Of a stretch of DNA of 64,000 nucleotides, positions 22,913-36,500 are shown piece after piece. Every line of letters begins with the position of its first letter. The stretch's first letter is position 1. The notes below the pieces were generated by a model. It saw only the letters and a list, made by a program, of their open reading frames with translations. It was not told the origin of the DNA and ran no database searches. The position numbers were made by a program, and so were the translations under genes. Location of the stretch: positions 6,138,001-6,202,000 of the forward strand of contig SPDT01000007.1 in assembly GCA_008477525.1 (NCBI GenBank), given 5' to 3'. This stretch comes from Hypomyces perniciosus (taxonomy: Eukaryota; Ascomycota; Sordariomycetes; Hypocreales; Hypocreaceae).

Positions 22913-24545
22913 TTACATAACCTCGCCAGCCAAATTCTTCAAATCCGCCCTCTTCAATCTAGCCTCATCGACTCGAACCTCCTCCCTTGGAAACCACTCC
23001 TCCAACTTGCCCCCTGGGCGTCCAACCCCCTTCTGTAAATCCTCCTCCTCCCTGCCCAGCATCATTATTGCCACAGCCGTGCCGCTCAACCAAGCCCACA
23101 CCATGCCCTCTCCATTAAATCCCGCCGCAATCCACTGTCCGGAGCTATTCGTCCCTCCTCTAGTCTGCGTAGGTCCGCCAGGCACGCCCTTCATCCGAGG
23201 AAGAGGCCCAACAAGGGGCATCATATCCCCCGTGAAGCCCATGATTCCACTCCACGATTTCTTCAATCCCCCCTCGACACCCCATTTCGGCTCGAAAATC
23301 GTCGCCATACTGCCCCTCAGATGCATCACCGGAAAAGGGTCAGTCTTGCTATCATCCCATACGCCAATTTGATCCATTCCTTCATCCTTACTCCTGAATA
23401 GTCCGCCTCCTAGCATGACATCCCCTGGCGATCCATCCTCTCCATCGGGTCGTTGTGTAACATAGTCAAAGCCGGGGAGATACATCACAGACCAGGATCT
23501 CTGGCCATGACATGGTGGGAAGTCCTGTCCGGGACGTTGAGCGGTCATATGTCCGATGACGCCGGTGAGACGACCTCGTAGAGCAGGAATAAGATGCGCT
23601 GCGTATCCGTTCGTGGCGTGGAGGATATGGCGCGCTTTGATGATTCCTCTCGATGTGTGAACTTTGTAAGGGTGTGTTGATGAAGAGTCATTTGTAGTGA
23701 TGTCCTCAACGGGCGTGTGTGTGCTTATAGCAAGGCTTGGATATCGTTTGATTAAATCGTTCCACACGCCTGTGATGAGTCGATATGGCCATAACGCCCC
23801 AGCCTTATACGACAACGCTCCAACAACATGCTGATTCGCCCCAAACTTCTCCCGTTAGCCTCGCTCATCATCTCGCTCATCGTCCCACAAGGCATGGTAT
23901 ACTACTCACCTTCTCTCTCGCCTTCTCGCCCCCCCAAAACTCAACTTCCACCTCCGGCATCCACTCCCTCATCCCCTCCACACTCTTCTTCCCTTCCTCA
24001 AAATCCTCCTCTTGGAGATACAAATCCACCGTCTCAACCTCCCTCACCTCCCCACACGGAATCTCCTCTCCAACCTCCTTCAGCGCTTCCAAATGTCTCA
24101 TCTGCAGTCTCACGACTTTCCTCGCCTTCTCCTCACCCAGGTGTTTCCGCAACCGTGAAAATTCGTCATGGGGTGAGCATTTGATATGCCCGCCATTCCT
24201 AGCCGTCGCTCCGCTACACAATTGCCTAGCTTCCAAAACAACAATCTTCACTCCTCCCCCATGCTCAAGTTCGCAGAGCGTTTTCGCAGCCGCCGCAGCG
24301 GTGATGCCGCTCCCGATAATCACCACGTCAGCTTCCTCCGGTACGTCATTCTGTATGTCACAGATCTCCGGAAAGGGGGCATCTTGCATCCAATACGACG
24401 CCGTGGGATTTGCGACGGGCAGACCCGGGTCTGACGAAAGGCGCTGAAGGAGGGATTGATACTTGGCGTTGAGGGCGGACAGCGTACTCAGAATGGTGCT
24501 TATGGCGGAGATGCCATCTTGGAGGTGTGAAATTACAGCACCCAT
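22913..24545 (-). CDS. DAO-family FAD-dependent oxidoreductase
   Basis: Likely a flavin amine or amino-acid oxidase, substrate unknown. Exons 24545-23910 and 23845-22913 give 522 aa. A Rossmann dinucleotide-binding motif (ADVVIIGSGITAAAAAKTL) lies at about residues 70-90, followed by the DAO-family ARNGGHIK loop. The C-terminal half has ARHILHATNGYAAHLIPALR, IMGFTGDMMPLVGPLP and GQWIAAGFNGEGMVWAWLSG, which match the FAD-binding and substrate-domain blocks of fungal members. The donor at 23909 is GTGAGT; the acceptor appears to be AAG at 23846, or the rarer GAG three bases earlier. No clear signal peptide or peroxisomal C-terminal tripeptide is visible (ends EVM). Confidence 0.87.
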
Positions 24546-25341
24546 TGTTTTTCTTTCTTCATAAAATAATATGTGATAATGGAGAGGGTGTGTTTGGTGG
24601 TTTGCATTGGTATTAAAGCCCTAGGCCTAAGATGTTGGAGATGGAATGTGAGAGGGGTTCGTTCGGGCGCAGCGAAGCAACAATATTGGCATCGGCCCGC
24701 CACAGACAGATAGATATTACTACTCGTATATAAGAGGCGTATCAACATCACCACAGAAGCGTCAGATTTAATGACAACCGTCTAACAGAATTTTCTCTAA
24801 TACTCTAATTACATAGCCTATTCCCATTCCGAAAAACCCAAAGCTCCGTTACTTATGCCATCCCACCATCCATCCATCCCGACAAACAGAACAAGCAAAA
24901 CAAGCCGCAGCTGACATTCTGATTCCTTCTGGCACACCCACGCCACATTATACATGTAAGTCTCGTCCTGATTTCGGTTCAAAAGCCTTCGAGCGGTCAA
25001 CGCTGTGTTAATGAGACATCCATTGAAACAAAAATGACAAAGCAAGAAAAACAATCGCTTCAACACATCTCCCCCTAGACTAGTCATAGAACATCCGTCC
25101 AATTCGGTCCTCTGGACCAAGAGTCCTTCACCCATATACGCGTAAAGAAATGATGCAGGCTGATATCCGATGTCATGAGACCCGTCCAAACGCCTTGCTA
25201 TTGTCCGGATTTCGTTCGTTTCGAAAAGCAGCCCATGAAGCAAAACGGAAAGCGAAGAGAAGTCGTAAAATGCGGCAGTAAGTTCGTAAAGGTCAAGGTT
25301 GGGATTTACCATCCTTAGTCGTCAAGTGAAAAGTAGTATCA
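24546..25341. other. Spacer between KCS1 and the FAD oxidoreductase gene
   Basis: About 800 bp with the KCS1 3' UTR and the FAD-gene promoter. An open frame of 164 codons on the minus strand (24818-25312) lies just past the KCS1 stop; it has no recognised domain and is probably UTR. Confidence 0.45.
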
Positions 25342-28300
25342 TTATACGCTGATCATCCCATAGTCTTCTTCCTCCTCATCCATTGCGGAGAGGACGTCCA
25401 CCCCATGCGCTGAACTCCATCCACGAGGATCGAGACCCAGTTCGACTCTCGTATCTTGTTGAATCTGCAAAAAGTATTTTCTGAGACTTCGCAACCCCTT
25501 GAGAAAGCCTCCATCTGGTTGGTCCGGATGCTGCGGCGGACAAGGCTTATCCTGCACCTTGTCCAGTGGGGTGAGGCTGTTGGCAAAGTCCGCCACCTTG
25601 AAATCAATCTCTCGTTTGTTCTTCTTCCTCCGCACCGTTTCCTCGGTATCGGTGGCAATGTCCGTCATAGAGTCGTACGCCGTATCATAGCCACCATTAT
25701 CATCAGATGAGTCTCCATCGTAGAACATGAGCAAGCTAGCAGCATAGAAGCGGTATCCACGCAGGCCGCATACAATCTGTTCCAGTTGCGCAAGCTTCCT
25801 CAAAATAACCGGAATGTGGCGAAGAATGCTTTGCAAGTCGACACCGTTGTAAAGAAATTTCGTTAAAGCATCCTGGAACTCCTTGCCCGCCTTCAGTTTC
25901 CGACCAAAGTATTTGTCCTGGAAATCATAGCTCTGAGTTTGCACATTCCAAACTTGCAATCCACAGATTCGCACCCCAAGCTCCGCCGAGGTAGTAGTCC
26001 TGCACTTCTCCTGCTGCGACTTCTGCTTGCTCGGTGAAGCCTCAACTCCATATTGGCGGGTCCCCATCTTGAGGTCCATCATGCATGGCCGCTTCATGCC
26101 GGCTGTCAAATCTTCCAACAACAAGAAATATTCTACCCTGTCACCTTGAGTCTTTGCTTCCTTTGGATTGTTGGGTCGAAGGATCTTTTGGAATTCTGCC
26201 GGTAGATCTGATGGCGTCAATGGAATCGTCACATCGCCATCGGAAGGCACAGATACATCAGCCGTTGCAGATTGTTCCACGGTTCCATTAGTAGCCACGG
26301 GATGATGGTCATTGTGGTCCGTCGCCTTGTTGACATTTCCAGAAGACACCTCCTTTTCCTCTCTGCCCTGCTTGTAGTCCGCATCGTCGGCTTGCTCGAA
26401 ATATTTGAGATCACCTCGTGAGTCACTCACATCTTGTGGTTTGCGCCGGAGACCACCCGCAGAGTATCTGCGCTTCTTCTTCGTCAGCGGGCTGTTCCTC
26501 AGCATTTCTGGCTCGGGAGCGCTAGTCCCAGTAATATCTTTGACTTCAGCAGGTTCGGTTTGTAAATAGTTTTCCTCAGGTCCAAGATCACTAGTTGTTT
26601 GCTGAAGCGGAGATGGCATTGCCTTGACAGAAGTGTGCTCATCGCCATGAGTTTTCTGGTGCTTCTCGGTGCTTTGAATTAGAGCAGGGTCGGAATTGCT
26701 CGTCCGAAGTAGTCGCTGCAAGGTTGGCAATGGAACAGAGCGCTGATGAGGGCGTCGATGCTTCTGGACCTCAACTGGCTGTTTCAAGAATGCATCGTTG
26801 AAGACCTCGTTACGTAATCTTTTATTGACGGTGGTAGCCCCCCAGCTATTAGGCCTCTCTTCCATGGTTGGCCGGGGCTGTGATGGCCTTGGGGAAGTCG
26901 ATACTTTAGGTGTCGAAACGCTCCGCCGGTGGAAATACTCCGGTGGCGGTGTTGGTTGAAGGAGGTTGCGAGGAAGGATATGCTTATTGTCATTGAATGT
27001 GACTGTCGGGATCGGGATGTTGGCATTGGCTAGGGATTGACTGATGATCCTTGCGGGGGGCACAATAGTCTTCTTTGTACCTTTGGCATCAGTTGATACA
27101 GCGTCGTGGCCCTTGGATTGACCCTCGGTAATGGCTGTTTCCTCCTTTTTCACAACGCTTTTCCTGCGAGGCTTCTTCTGAAAGGTCACATTGAGAACAC
27201 CAATGTATCTAAGAGGAACTTATTAGTGACGGGAAAATAAACATTTGAGAGCAAAATGTGTTCAAGAGAGCGGCATGCATAGGCAGTAACTGATGTGAAA
27301 TGGCTAATACATACCGAGGCAGGAATGGGAGTAGGTCACGATGATATCTCTCAATCGTCTCGTAAAACTCATTTTCCCTATTGCTGAGTTGCTTACAGAC
27401 AGCTCGACGAGAGAACCGCCACAGCGTATTATGGCCACCGACTTGATGTTTATATGGGATAAGTTCAATAGCCTCAAGGGGCCGACGAGTTTGGTGCTGG
27501 TGGTCATGGACATGGTCTTCGTAATGGGTCACGGCTCGAGGCAACTTCGCAGGGACAACATGGTTAACATGGTTCACCTCAACCTCACCGTCCACGGCAA
27601 ACTCGTCAGGGAGGTCCGCTGTGGGCTCAGCACGGCGAGAAACAAGGCTCTCACGGGATGGAGAGTGCGACAGTTCGTAGGGTACTTCTTCCTTTTCACG
27701 AATCTCGGGCTCGGGCTCATCAGCTTTGACAAGCCATGGGTGGCGGGTTTTGCTCTGTGAGGGCGACCTCGGCCGCCGCATCGTATCGGCGTCACTCCCA
27801 TCACTCACGCTTGCACGGCCGTCGTCCAGCTCTTGGTGAGGTAAAAAGACAGCAGATGATATCTTTTCCTCTCCTGACTCATCAGCGTCGACATCTCCCA
27901 CTCCCTCGACGTCTGCATCTCCCTCCTCTTTGTCCGTCTCTGCCTCCGCATCTGTCTCCGCACGGACATGCGGCGAAGCTCCGACTTCGGGCTTATCAGG
28001 TGACCGCCGCCGCTCCTCCACTACTTCGGTTTCTTGGGCCGACTCCGGCCCCACTTCTGTACGAGGCGGCACCGGCTTGGCCTCCTCATGACCTTTCGTG
28101 TCAGATAGCGCTGTTTGCAACGGTGCAGCCTCCTCGGTGCTGGCATGACTCGTTTGTCGGCTAGAAATAATTGTGTCGTGTGGTTTTGTGACTTGTGGCC
28201 GGGCATCCAAGACTTGAACTGGAAGAGATTGGGCTCTGGTCTTGGCGGGTACCATTGCATCATCTGGCAATGCATGCTTCGGCGGCTGTATATTCTCCAA

Positions 28301-29225
28301 AAGTGCTCCCTCGGGTTGAGTTGTGTCTTCATCCACTGTCGGCACCTGCTTCTCCCGTGATGCCTTGGCCTCCTTTCGGCGTGCCTTGTCCTCCGGAGGT
28401 AACCCCTCTTTGAAGAATCGTAGACTGTAGCTCGCCTTGCGACTTCGTGCGTTATGTTCCATGCCGGCCATTGCCTCTGCAACCGACTGTTCAACCAAGC
28501 CATCTTCCTCACTGCCATCGCCTGCTCCGATGGACCATATCTTTTCAGTCTTTTCAGATGTGACGAGCGGTCGGTGAGGATGTCGTGACTCCTGTGCCAT
28601 GTCATCTCTCGTTTGTGGAGGCAATTCTGAGGCTACGGAGTCGACGTAGCTGCCATTGGTAGGTGTGGAGTCGTCGGGGCTCGTCGAGCGGGAGAAGGGA
28701 TGGGTCGAGTGAAATCCAAATGCCTTTCGGTCTATTTCAAGCGACGTCGATACTCTACCTCGGGCTCTTTCTAGAAACTCGCGGTGCTCGATGAGCATAT
28801 CCTTGGCATGAGTCAGGACTTGGGGGTTGAACGAGGACGGGTCGCTAGCAAGGTTCCGCCCAGGGATGGTAGTTGTCATCATCGGAATGGTAGCGGTGGC
28901 GGCCATTGTGGCAGAGTGTGGTAAGCCTCGTACTACGGGACTGTCGTCGTCTCTTTGTTCTAGGGCATCTCGCAGCTCAGTAGGTGTAACGGGTGTTGAG
29001 CGAGCCTCTCGTGCGACCTGGCCAGAGGCCGACGACGTAGGTGTCGACCTCGAGGGCCGAGGGATCTCGTTCTGCGGTGCCTGCGGCTGTGGTGGGTGGG
29101 ACGACTGAGGCCGCTGGCGGAGGATGCCTCGAGCAGACGCCAGAGCCTGAGAAAGCAATGACGGACCCATCTGCTGCCTCTGCCGGGCTGGGGCGCCAGG
29201 GGCCTTTATAGAGGTGTTGCTGCTA

Positions 29226-29257
<32 letters not shown>

Positions 29258-29530
29258 GCTACTACTTCCATCTGCCTGCATTGGGTCGCAGGGCGGTACC
29301 GATGCGTTGGAGGTGGTAGCAGTGATGGTGGTGGTGGTGGCCAGGTTCAGGTTCAGGTCCAGGTCCAGGTCCAGGGTTGGGGGTGCATCGACAACGCGAG
29401 CCTCCTGCTGCTGGCCAGACGCCTGAGGGTGCGGCTTCTTCTGCTGCTGCGCCCGGCCATCAATACACACGGAGCGGCTCACCAGTGCAGCGGGTGCGGC
29501 ATTTTCAAACTGGGGATGCGGACTCGACAT
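25342..29530 (-). CDS. KCS1: Inositol hexakisphosphate kinase Kcs1
   Basis: Phosphorylates InsP6 (and InsP5) to pyrophosphates that control phosphate sensing and vacuole function. Two exons (29530-27315 and 27208-25342) give 1360 aa. The inositol polyphosphate kinase signature PCMMDLKMG, with the PxxxDxKxG pattern, is at about residues 1113-1121, followed by [37 protein letters not shown] and the late [10 protein letters not shown] block. The N-terminal 700 residues are disordered, with Ser-rich runs, and include the [18 protein letters not shown] block split by the intron, typical of fungal Kcs1. A TGC trinucleotide run (29218-29256) encodes part of a serine tract. Start at 29530 is the first ATG in frame. 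Kinase assignment is very secure. Confidence 0.95.
29218..29256. repeat. (TGC)n microsatellite within KCS1 exon 1
   Basis: Interrupted TGC trinucleotide run; on the minus strand it reads AGC and encodes a poly-Ser stretch of Kcs1. Such tracts vary in length between strains. Confidence 0.85.
29341..29375. repeat. Hexanucleotide repeat in KCS1 encoding Leu-Asp/Leu-Asn pairs
   Basis: Imperfect tandem copies of CAGGTC/CAGGTT. On the minus strand they encode [11 protein letters not shown] in the disordered N-terminus of Kcs1. Unit length 6 bp, about 5-6 copies. Confidence 0.8.
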
Positions 29531-29941
29531 GGGGACAACATCTGGCGCGGCAGAAGCGTCGGCGTGGCAGGATTGATTCGTGGCAGACGCAGGTTAGTCA
29601 ACTGAGGGAGTGAGGTGTTGCGGAGATGATGGAGGGAGACTTGGGGATAGATTGCCTTTCCTTTGCAAGGTTTCGGTGGGAAAAAGGATTGGAACGCAGA
29701 GGCCAAGGGCTGGAGTGGCTGCCGAATGGACCCCTCCCCACCAGACCGCTCCAGCACAGGGGCACTTGGGGCCCATCAGTGGGAGGAGATCGCTGTGGCA
29801 CAAGGCGCTTTCGCGGGGTTTTAGTGGCTGGCGAGGCTGGGTTTGGCGCGCTCGCCAGGGGGAGGGGGGCCCGTTCATCGTTCAGTGCACCAGAGGGTGC
29901 GATTAGCGGAGGTTCAGTGAGGGTTGAGTGCTTGCAGGACA

Positions 29942-29968
29942 GGCAGCGTGGGCAGCGTGGGCAGCGTG
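29942..29968. repeat. Tandem repeat, 3 x 9 bp (GGCAGCGTG)
   Basis: Three perfect adjacent copies upstream of KCS1. Role unknown. Confidence 0.85.
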
Positions 29969-30120
29969 GGAAGGCTGCAGCGGAAGATTAGCAGCTGGAG
30001 CCCTGGCTGGCCTGCCTGATAGGGGCTTTGGGCTCTGGATGCTAGTGCTGGAAATTGCTGGTCAGTGGTGCCGGAAGTGGGGCTCATGTTCCGTATCATG
30101 ATAAAGAAAGGCCCGTATCG

Positions 30121-30138
30121 CTCCGTACGAGTACGGAG
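30121..30138. repeat. Short inverted repeat CTCCGTAC-GA-GTACGGAG
   Basis: Two 8-bp arms separated by 2 bp, the best-formed copy of the dispersed ACTCCGTAC/GTACGGAGT motif found in intergenic DNA all over this window. Confidence 0.8.
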
Positions 30139-33100
30139 TACCTAATCTCCATCAAACTGATCCCTTGGCTTGGTCTTATCAAGATAACAGACATCCTCCG
30201 AAGCAACGCAACGCAACACGAAAGCGAGACAGGCAAACACTGCAAACACGGCCAGAGTCCGTCTTATCCCGTGTCACTCCCCGACTAATCGTCCCCCGGA
30301 GTGTTTGCCATGCTAGTAATAGCAAGATTGCAGGATGCTGGGATTGATGACGTCCGGGACCAATGACGCGGCGGCTCGCCGTCAAATTCGTCAATCCCTC
30401 GTCATCAAACCACTGAACTAATCGAAACTAATGCCAGAATCAGGCATAGAAACAATGGCTAGCATGGCAAGGAAGCCACCATGATAATGCCCGAGTGGCC
30501 TTTCTCGAAGCTTTTAGCGGCTTTCTTCCATTCACGCTTACGAGCACGAAGTACTCCGTACGTGCTTCCCTGATCATGATTTTTTATTCGGATTTCGGAT
30601 TCTCTCCCGGCCGCCATCAATCGGTCAGCTTGAAAACGGCATGAGTTTTGAAGACGGATAAATCAATCAATCGATCAATCAATGACCCACGTTGTCGACT
30701 ACGGACGGCACTCGCCAGGCAACTAAAACCATTGCCCCAAATCTCGAAAGGGGCTTCGTTCGGATCAGCCTTCCGTCAGATTCAACATCCCTGCCGAATG
30801 GTACTTAATCTACCGAGTTTCTCTTCGGTTTCTATTGCTGGAAGTTCTCCGGACGTCATCGTGTCCCACGTGGAAGATCTGGAGGCATCCGGCAGATGGG
30901 ACAAGGATAGCTCAAGGAAGGACAACAATCACGTTCCTAGCCAACTATGACGGATTGACTCACCGAGCTCCGACACAAACTGTTGGCGACATCAGCCAAG
31001 CGGATCCTTGGGATCCAGGTTCCGCCAGGGTGGAATTGAAATGGCAATTGAGCAAGCTGTTTGATTGCTTCAGCCACAGACAGACCTGAAGCGAGCTTTG
31101 TTGGCCAACACTCACTCCAAAAAAAAATGCAGCCCTCCATGCAGGTCAGATCTGTGTCCTGGTCAATTGCTTGCAGCGCCCAAATAGCCGGGTCAAACTC
31201 AATTCTCACACTCTGCTGCCGACTTGACCTCCTCCAGTTTACCAATCCACAAATTGGACGACGCTTTGGCCACAGGTCTTTTCCCGTGTGTGAGAAATCC
31301 AAGATTTTCTCTCCAAAGAACATGTCACACGGGAGTAAGCCGTGAAGTCTAACGTTTGCTGACGCTCCCACGTGTGTTCTGCTGACATCTAACTGGTGTG
31401 TCCTGACGGCAGCTGCCCGCCAACCACTCATACCGCTCTGGCTATTATGAGCCTATTTGGCCAATACTTGTGTCGCAAACGAGGCTCAACGGCTCCAGTA
31501 TCATCTCGATTTCAAGATTTGCGGTGAGGCCGGTCTCTTGAACCTGAGCAGGGATCTCAGTTCCACCTTGATGGTCACATGTTTGGTATCCCTTGGCTCA
31601 ACTAGACAGCCAGGAACGGTTTTGATTCCACCGGATGTCTGCCCGGTTAGGCCTGACACAATGACTGGATCTTTTCTGGCCCAGATTAGCGATCGATCCA
31701 CACGGGGAAGCGAGTACCCTGCTCATCCTCGACGGCGCAAGGCGGTCTGTGGCTGTACAGACTCTGCAATGTGACGAGGCGCATTCCATTCATCTCGTTA
31801 GCTGATTACATATGGATGATGTGAGTAGTGTTCGCTTAGACATCCCATGCAGAATTTATTAACACACCACAGGAACGACAGCGTGCTCAGGCGAGAGAGG
31901 GAACGTTCCAGTACGAATTACGAGTACGACGCTGATTGAGATGCCGTGATTGAGGAGACTGTCAATGGAGACAAGGTTTAATGTTCCCTCGAGGAAACGG
32001 CTTGCAAACGAGAACGAGGCAAGGGCCGAATTTAGCCAATTACCCCTAATGGTTGGCATCTCTATTGTGCAAGCGGATAGTTCCCACTTGTTCCCCGCGT
32101 CTCTCCACACCTGCCCTGCATCAGCAACGTCGTTGCCTTCCGGTTTGGTGGTTTTTTGATCCCATACACATGCAAAACCCCTCTTGACTCGATCACATCT
32201 CGCCTCAAGACGTGGTGTGATTATGCACAATATCCAATCATACATACAGACAGTCACACTCAGTCTCGCAATCTCGTCGCTCAGCTCACTCCCTCCATCA
32301 CAGAAACTAGGCCCGTCCCGCCCAGCCCAAATACAAGCAAGAGGGGGTGGCTGCATCTATGAGGTAAGTGGTGGTAAATGTGCAAAAAGGGGAGGGGAAG
32401 AGAGAGACAAGTGTCTCTTTTTAACTCCTAACGCTTCGCTCACCGGAGAAGCGCACCACGTTGTCCATTCTGCGACGTCAATTGGACCAGAGGGGTTCAC
32501 TGAGGCGTCATCTTACGAACCGGGGTCTCCACCAGGGGATCGATGGGTCTAGGGCAATCATTGAAAACATACGAGACACAGGTACATTTACAAGGCAAGG
32601 GGTATGTAAAGTTCGAGACTCGAAGGGAGACATCGTAACCGAGACATACTTCGTACACATCGTGAGTATTGGGTTCGGTGCTGTCCTGGTGGCTTGTGGA
32701 CAAAGGTGCTTACCCTGTATTAGATTGGTGATTTTGGAGGATTGGCTTGAATTTCCGAAGTCGCGATGTTGTTGCTATAAATTGCGGAGTTAATTAAAGT
32801 GCAGGTGGGCTCATCTGGGTTCCGTTTCATTCGTGATATAGGGTATCATTGAATCTCAATTGGACAATGGTGGTTGCTTGAGGGCCATATGATGTGTGGT
32901 GTTGCTTACACGTGGGGGGAGCAGTTTCTAAGATTGGCGGCTACTTAATTATCATTGCTAATTGTTTACCGGACATTCCGAAACAATAAGAAACAATAAG
33001 AAACAGTATTCATATGGCATCAAGTCACCCTCTCTACAATTGCAGCTGTATGGTCGTCGCGCGCCCCTCTCACCAAGAAGATACACACATGTCCCCAGTC

Positions 33101-33510
33101 CACATCTCAGTCTAATACGCACAATTTGGAACTGATTGATCATCGATATAGCGTAACATACGAAGTGCTCCGTACATAATACTGATTTTGAGCGCCAATG
33201 CCGCCCGAATATCAACGTGTAGCACATAGAAAACTGGCGTGACAATCTATTCCCCACGCCCTTCAGCCATCTCAACAAATCTGTCGACACACGGCCATCC
33301 CATCGTTCCCTCTCAACAATAGCGTATATCATGTTGTGACCAAATCTTAAACAAACACCCCTAACAGGCATGCTCGTAAACACGGGGTTAAACAAAACCT
33401 AGCCGTACTCAGAGACCTTCAAACAGTCCAACTCGCAGCGCCACGCTTAAACCAATAAAAATCAACGACAATCACACAAAATTCCATAGCTCTCTCAGAG
33501 ACGAGCTTGC

Positions 33511-36500
33511 TCACCAAGGGCTCTGTTGAGCATTAACTCCTGTACGAGCTGTAGTGCTGCCCTGCTGTAACTGATCTGCCCTCCGCGCCTCGTCCAACTC
33601 GGCATCGACATCCCATGTTTGTAGGAAATCGCCCATGTCGTTGAACATCTCCTCGACAATATCCATTGGATCCTGTGTATCTTCACCTTCTGGTTGTGCC
33701 AGATCATTCTCCCTTTGCTCATCTACTTGCATCACATCTGTAGTCTCGGGTTTCCCGATGTCGTCTGCCGCTAGGAACTTCTCCGCCATTGCAAGCGGTT
33801 CAGGACGGTAGAGTGTTTGTTGTGATGAAGTAGGTAGAATACGATGCCGTGTACCATCCGTTCGGTTGGCTATAGCGGTAAAATGGTTTCGGAACCTCAA
33901 GTCCTCAGATGCTGGCAGCTCTGAAAGAGACGTCATCGGCGGCGGAGAACCGGGACGTTCTCTCTCACGTTTGAAAGACGGTGTTGTGTTGAGTCTTGGG
34001 GAATCGCTCACATTCTCTTGCCCGTTTGGTAAGGGTGCCCACGAGACACGCCGATTGATAGAACTTCTCCAGGGGTTCTTCATGGCGGAAGCCAGGATGC
34101 TTTGGGTGCTAGGCAGACCAAAGTCCGAGGTTCTCCAAGCTGAGTGATTGGTTCGACGAGAGCGACGCTCAGGAGAAGGAGTCATGAAGGATGCAAATGA
34201 TGCAAATGCAAACTGTGGCTCTGGCGTAGACGACCGCGCTGGGCCCGAGTGTGTCGAATGCTGGGAAGCGTTGTCCACAGCTTCCACAGGGCATGGCTGC
34301 GCTGTATTCTCCCGACTTCCCCATGATGAAATATTGTCTACTTTATTGAAGGACAGAGGAGTCTGATTTTGCCGCATCAGATGATTCTCTGTGTCTCGAA
34401 CCCAAGGGCTTTGGGCATCGACAGGAATCGAAGGAACCAAATCGCCGACCTTCTCCGGTGTATTACACGCGGCCTCTTCTCCGGACAGCGCCTGGTCCAT
34501 GAGATTCACCTGCCTGGGCATCTGAGACCCAGCCCAAGGGCTTTGTTGCGAGGAACTTGGTGGTGCTTTTTGCGGGGTCTCTTGCATCGTACTCTTATCG
34601 GGGACTGCCATCGCTCCAGGTGAAACTGCTTCGGCTGTCGTGGAACCTGGTTCACGCGAAGAACCCGTGTCATGACTAGAAGTGGCGCACTCATTGCCCT
34701 CGTCCGCATCGGCGATGAGAGATTCGGCATCTGAGCACGTGCTTGTTTCATCTGACCCGCACTGTGACCGTTGTTGATCCAGATCCATCACCCCTTGGGA
34801 ATGGAATGTGCTGTCAGCCGCGTCGACATCAGCCACTTTCTTCATCGTGGTATCCTGCTGTGAACTTGGGCTTGAGTGGACACCCAGCCCAGAGAGCATG
34901 CGCAAGGGAGAAACATATCGGTTGAGTATACTCTTCAGAGAGAACTGCGAGAACCTTCTGTCTTGGGAAGCACTTGGTGTTTCAACGGGGGAATCATCAA
35001 GATTTCCAGTCGTTGAGCCTCTTCTAATTGGCTGTCGGATATCCGATGGTGTTGCACATGCAAGCATACCTGAGCTTTGTGTACAAATTGTTTTGTCGCC
35101 GGATGGAGAGTCAGCAGACAAGATACTGCCACTGCTGTTCTCTGCCCCAATAGCATCAACCGGGCGCTGGTCATCATCAGGGCTACTGGGTTGATGCGCT
35201 TCTTCCACAGCTTCGGTTTGAGCGACACGTTGGTCCGCTTCCTCCACGTCCTGCACCATAGACACATGGCTCTCGTCGAGGCTGCTTTCTAAACTGCCTT
35301 CACATTTGCTATCAACCACCTTGGCGGAATCAGGAATAACTTCACTATCCTGCGTGGGCGGAATAAAGGTAGTGCTGCCACAATCGCTTGCGACAATCTC
35401 TGGAGGGGCGCTTCTCTTTGGTTCGTCCACTGCCTCACGTGTCTCCTCAACAGACCGCTGTGATACGTGATCATCCATCGTTTGGATTTCATCCATATCA
35501 TCGAGCGAACTCAGTGATGACGTTGTATCGCTCATGTCGTCGTTTTCTCGCGACATCGGAGCTGAGCCCACTTCTGCCATATGTTCGCCGAGATCGCCTG
35601 TCTTGGATTTCAGTACTTTGAAGCAGAAACTTTGGTCCTCCTGTGTTTCGAGAACGTGTGACTCCTCTTCACTAGATGTTTCCTCCAATGGATCTATCAA
35701 GGGGGCGTCTGAGAGACTTGATATACTGCTTCGGGCCTCAGAGAGTGGAGATGAGCTGCTTAAAGTTTCCTCGTGCCGGGACGATTTTGTGGTCGCAATG
35801 TGAGTTAAGTTTGCCTGAACATCTAAAGCTTGCGATTGGGATGCGCTATGAAGTTTACCCTTTTGAGACACAGGTGACGATAAAGTTGCGGCAGCCATCC
35901 TGTCTCGACTGAGCTCATCATCGGAATATTTGCCCTGGTAGCCAGCAACCTTACTGGGCTTCCGTCTGGGCGATATTCGCTTAGGCGGCGAGGCCAATCG
36001 TGCCGAGGCGCTGCTGAATGATGCTCCTAGCGTAGAAACGAGCTCATCGTCACCATTAGTCTCTCCATCCGCGTCTCGTTTCCGCCTCTGGATCGATTTC
36101 TGTGCTGATGTGTTCAAATATTCGGGTGCGCTGTGGAACGATTCATTGGGTGGGGGTTGTCTGTTGCTGATGTTGCTGCTCGGGACATCCAGGCCTGTGG
36201 TTCGGCTTCTCTGCAATATCGGTGTTTTGACAGAGCCCTCCTCCATCAGCTCTGTCTTTCTCCGCTTGCTTGCGATTCTCTTGAGCCAACTGGACTCATT
36301 TGACCTCCTCCTCTTAGAAGATCTTGGGAGTGGACTGGCTGCCCAAAAGTCATCCTTAGCCGCCGCTGAAGGCATGATGTTATTCCTCCACTTCTGCACA
36401 AGTACCAGCTCTTCCTCTTCGAGATATGGATGCGCTTCCGTAAATGGGACCTGCTTAAGACTCTCCGGGCTCGGAAGATGGCACTCGAGACTGTCTTGCG

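Larger units (their letters stand above)
29531..33510. other. 4-kb intergenic region, no gene recognised
   Basis: KCS1 promoter at the left and the 3' end of the disordered-protein gene at the right. Open frames of 164-165 codons (minus, 30937-31431 and 31859-32356) show no known domain, and their amino acid composition looks random. Simple repeats occur (three 9-bp units at 29942-29968; ATCA units near 30660-30682). Palindromic GTACGGAGTA-type motifs occur near 30121, 30550 and 33170. Confidence 0.5.

Noticed and set aside
22815..23372. Plus-strand frame of 185 codons
   Set aside because: Lies antisense inside the FAD oxidoreductase exon, which has clear family motifs.
24818..25312. Minus-strand open frame of 164 codons just downstream of KCS1
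   Set aside because: No known domain, no promoter separation from KCS1, composition like noncoding; most likely 3' UTR.
27736..29100. Several open frames on the plus strand
   Set aside because: Shadows of the low-complexity KCS1 exon; the repeats keep other frames open.
30937..31431. Minus-strand open frame of 164 codons in the 4-kb gap
   Set aside because: No recognisable motif, no introns or conserved blocks; overlaps other chance frames on the plus strand.
31859..32356. Minus-strand open frame of 165 codons
   Set aside because: Cys/Trp-scattered random-looking protein, no family resemblance; treated as chance.
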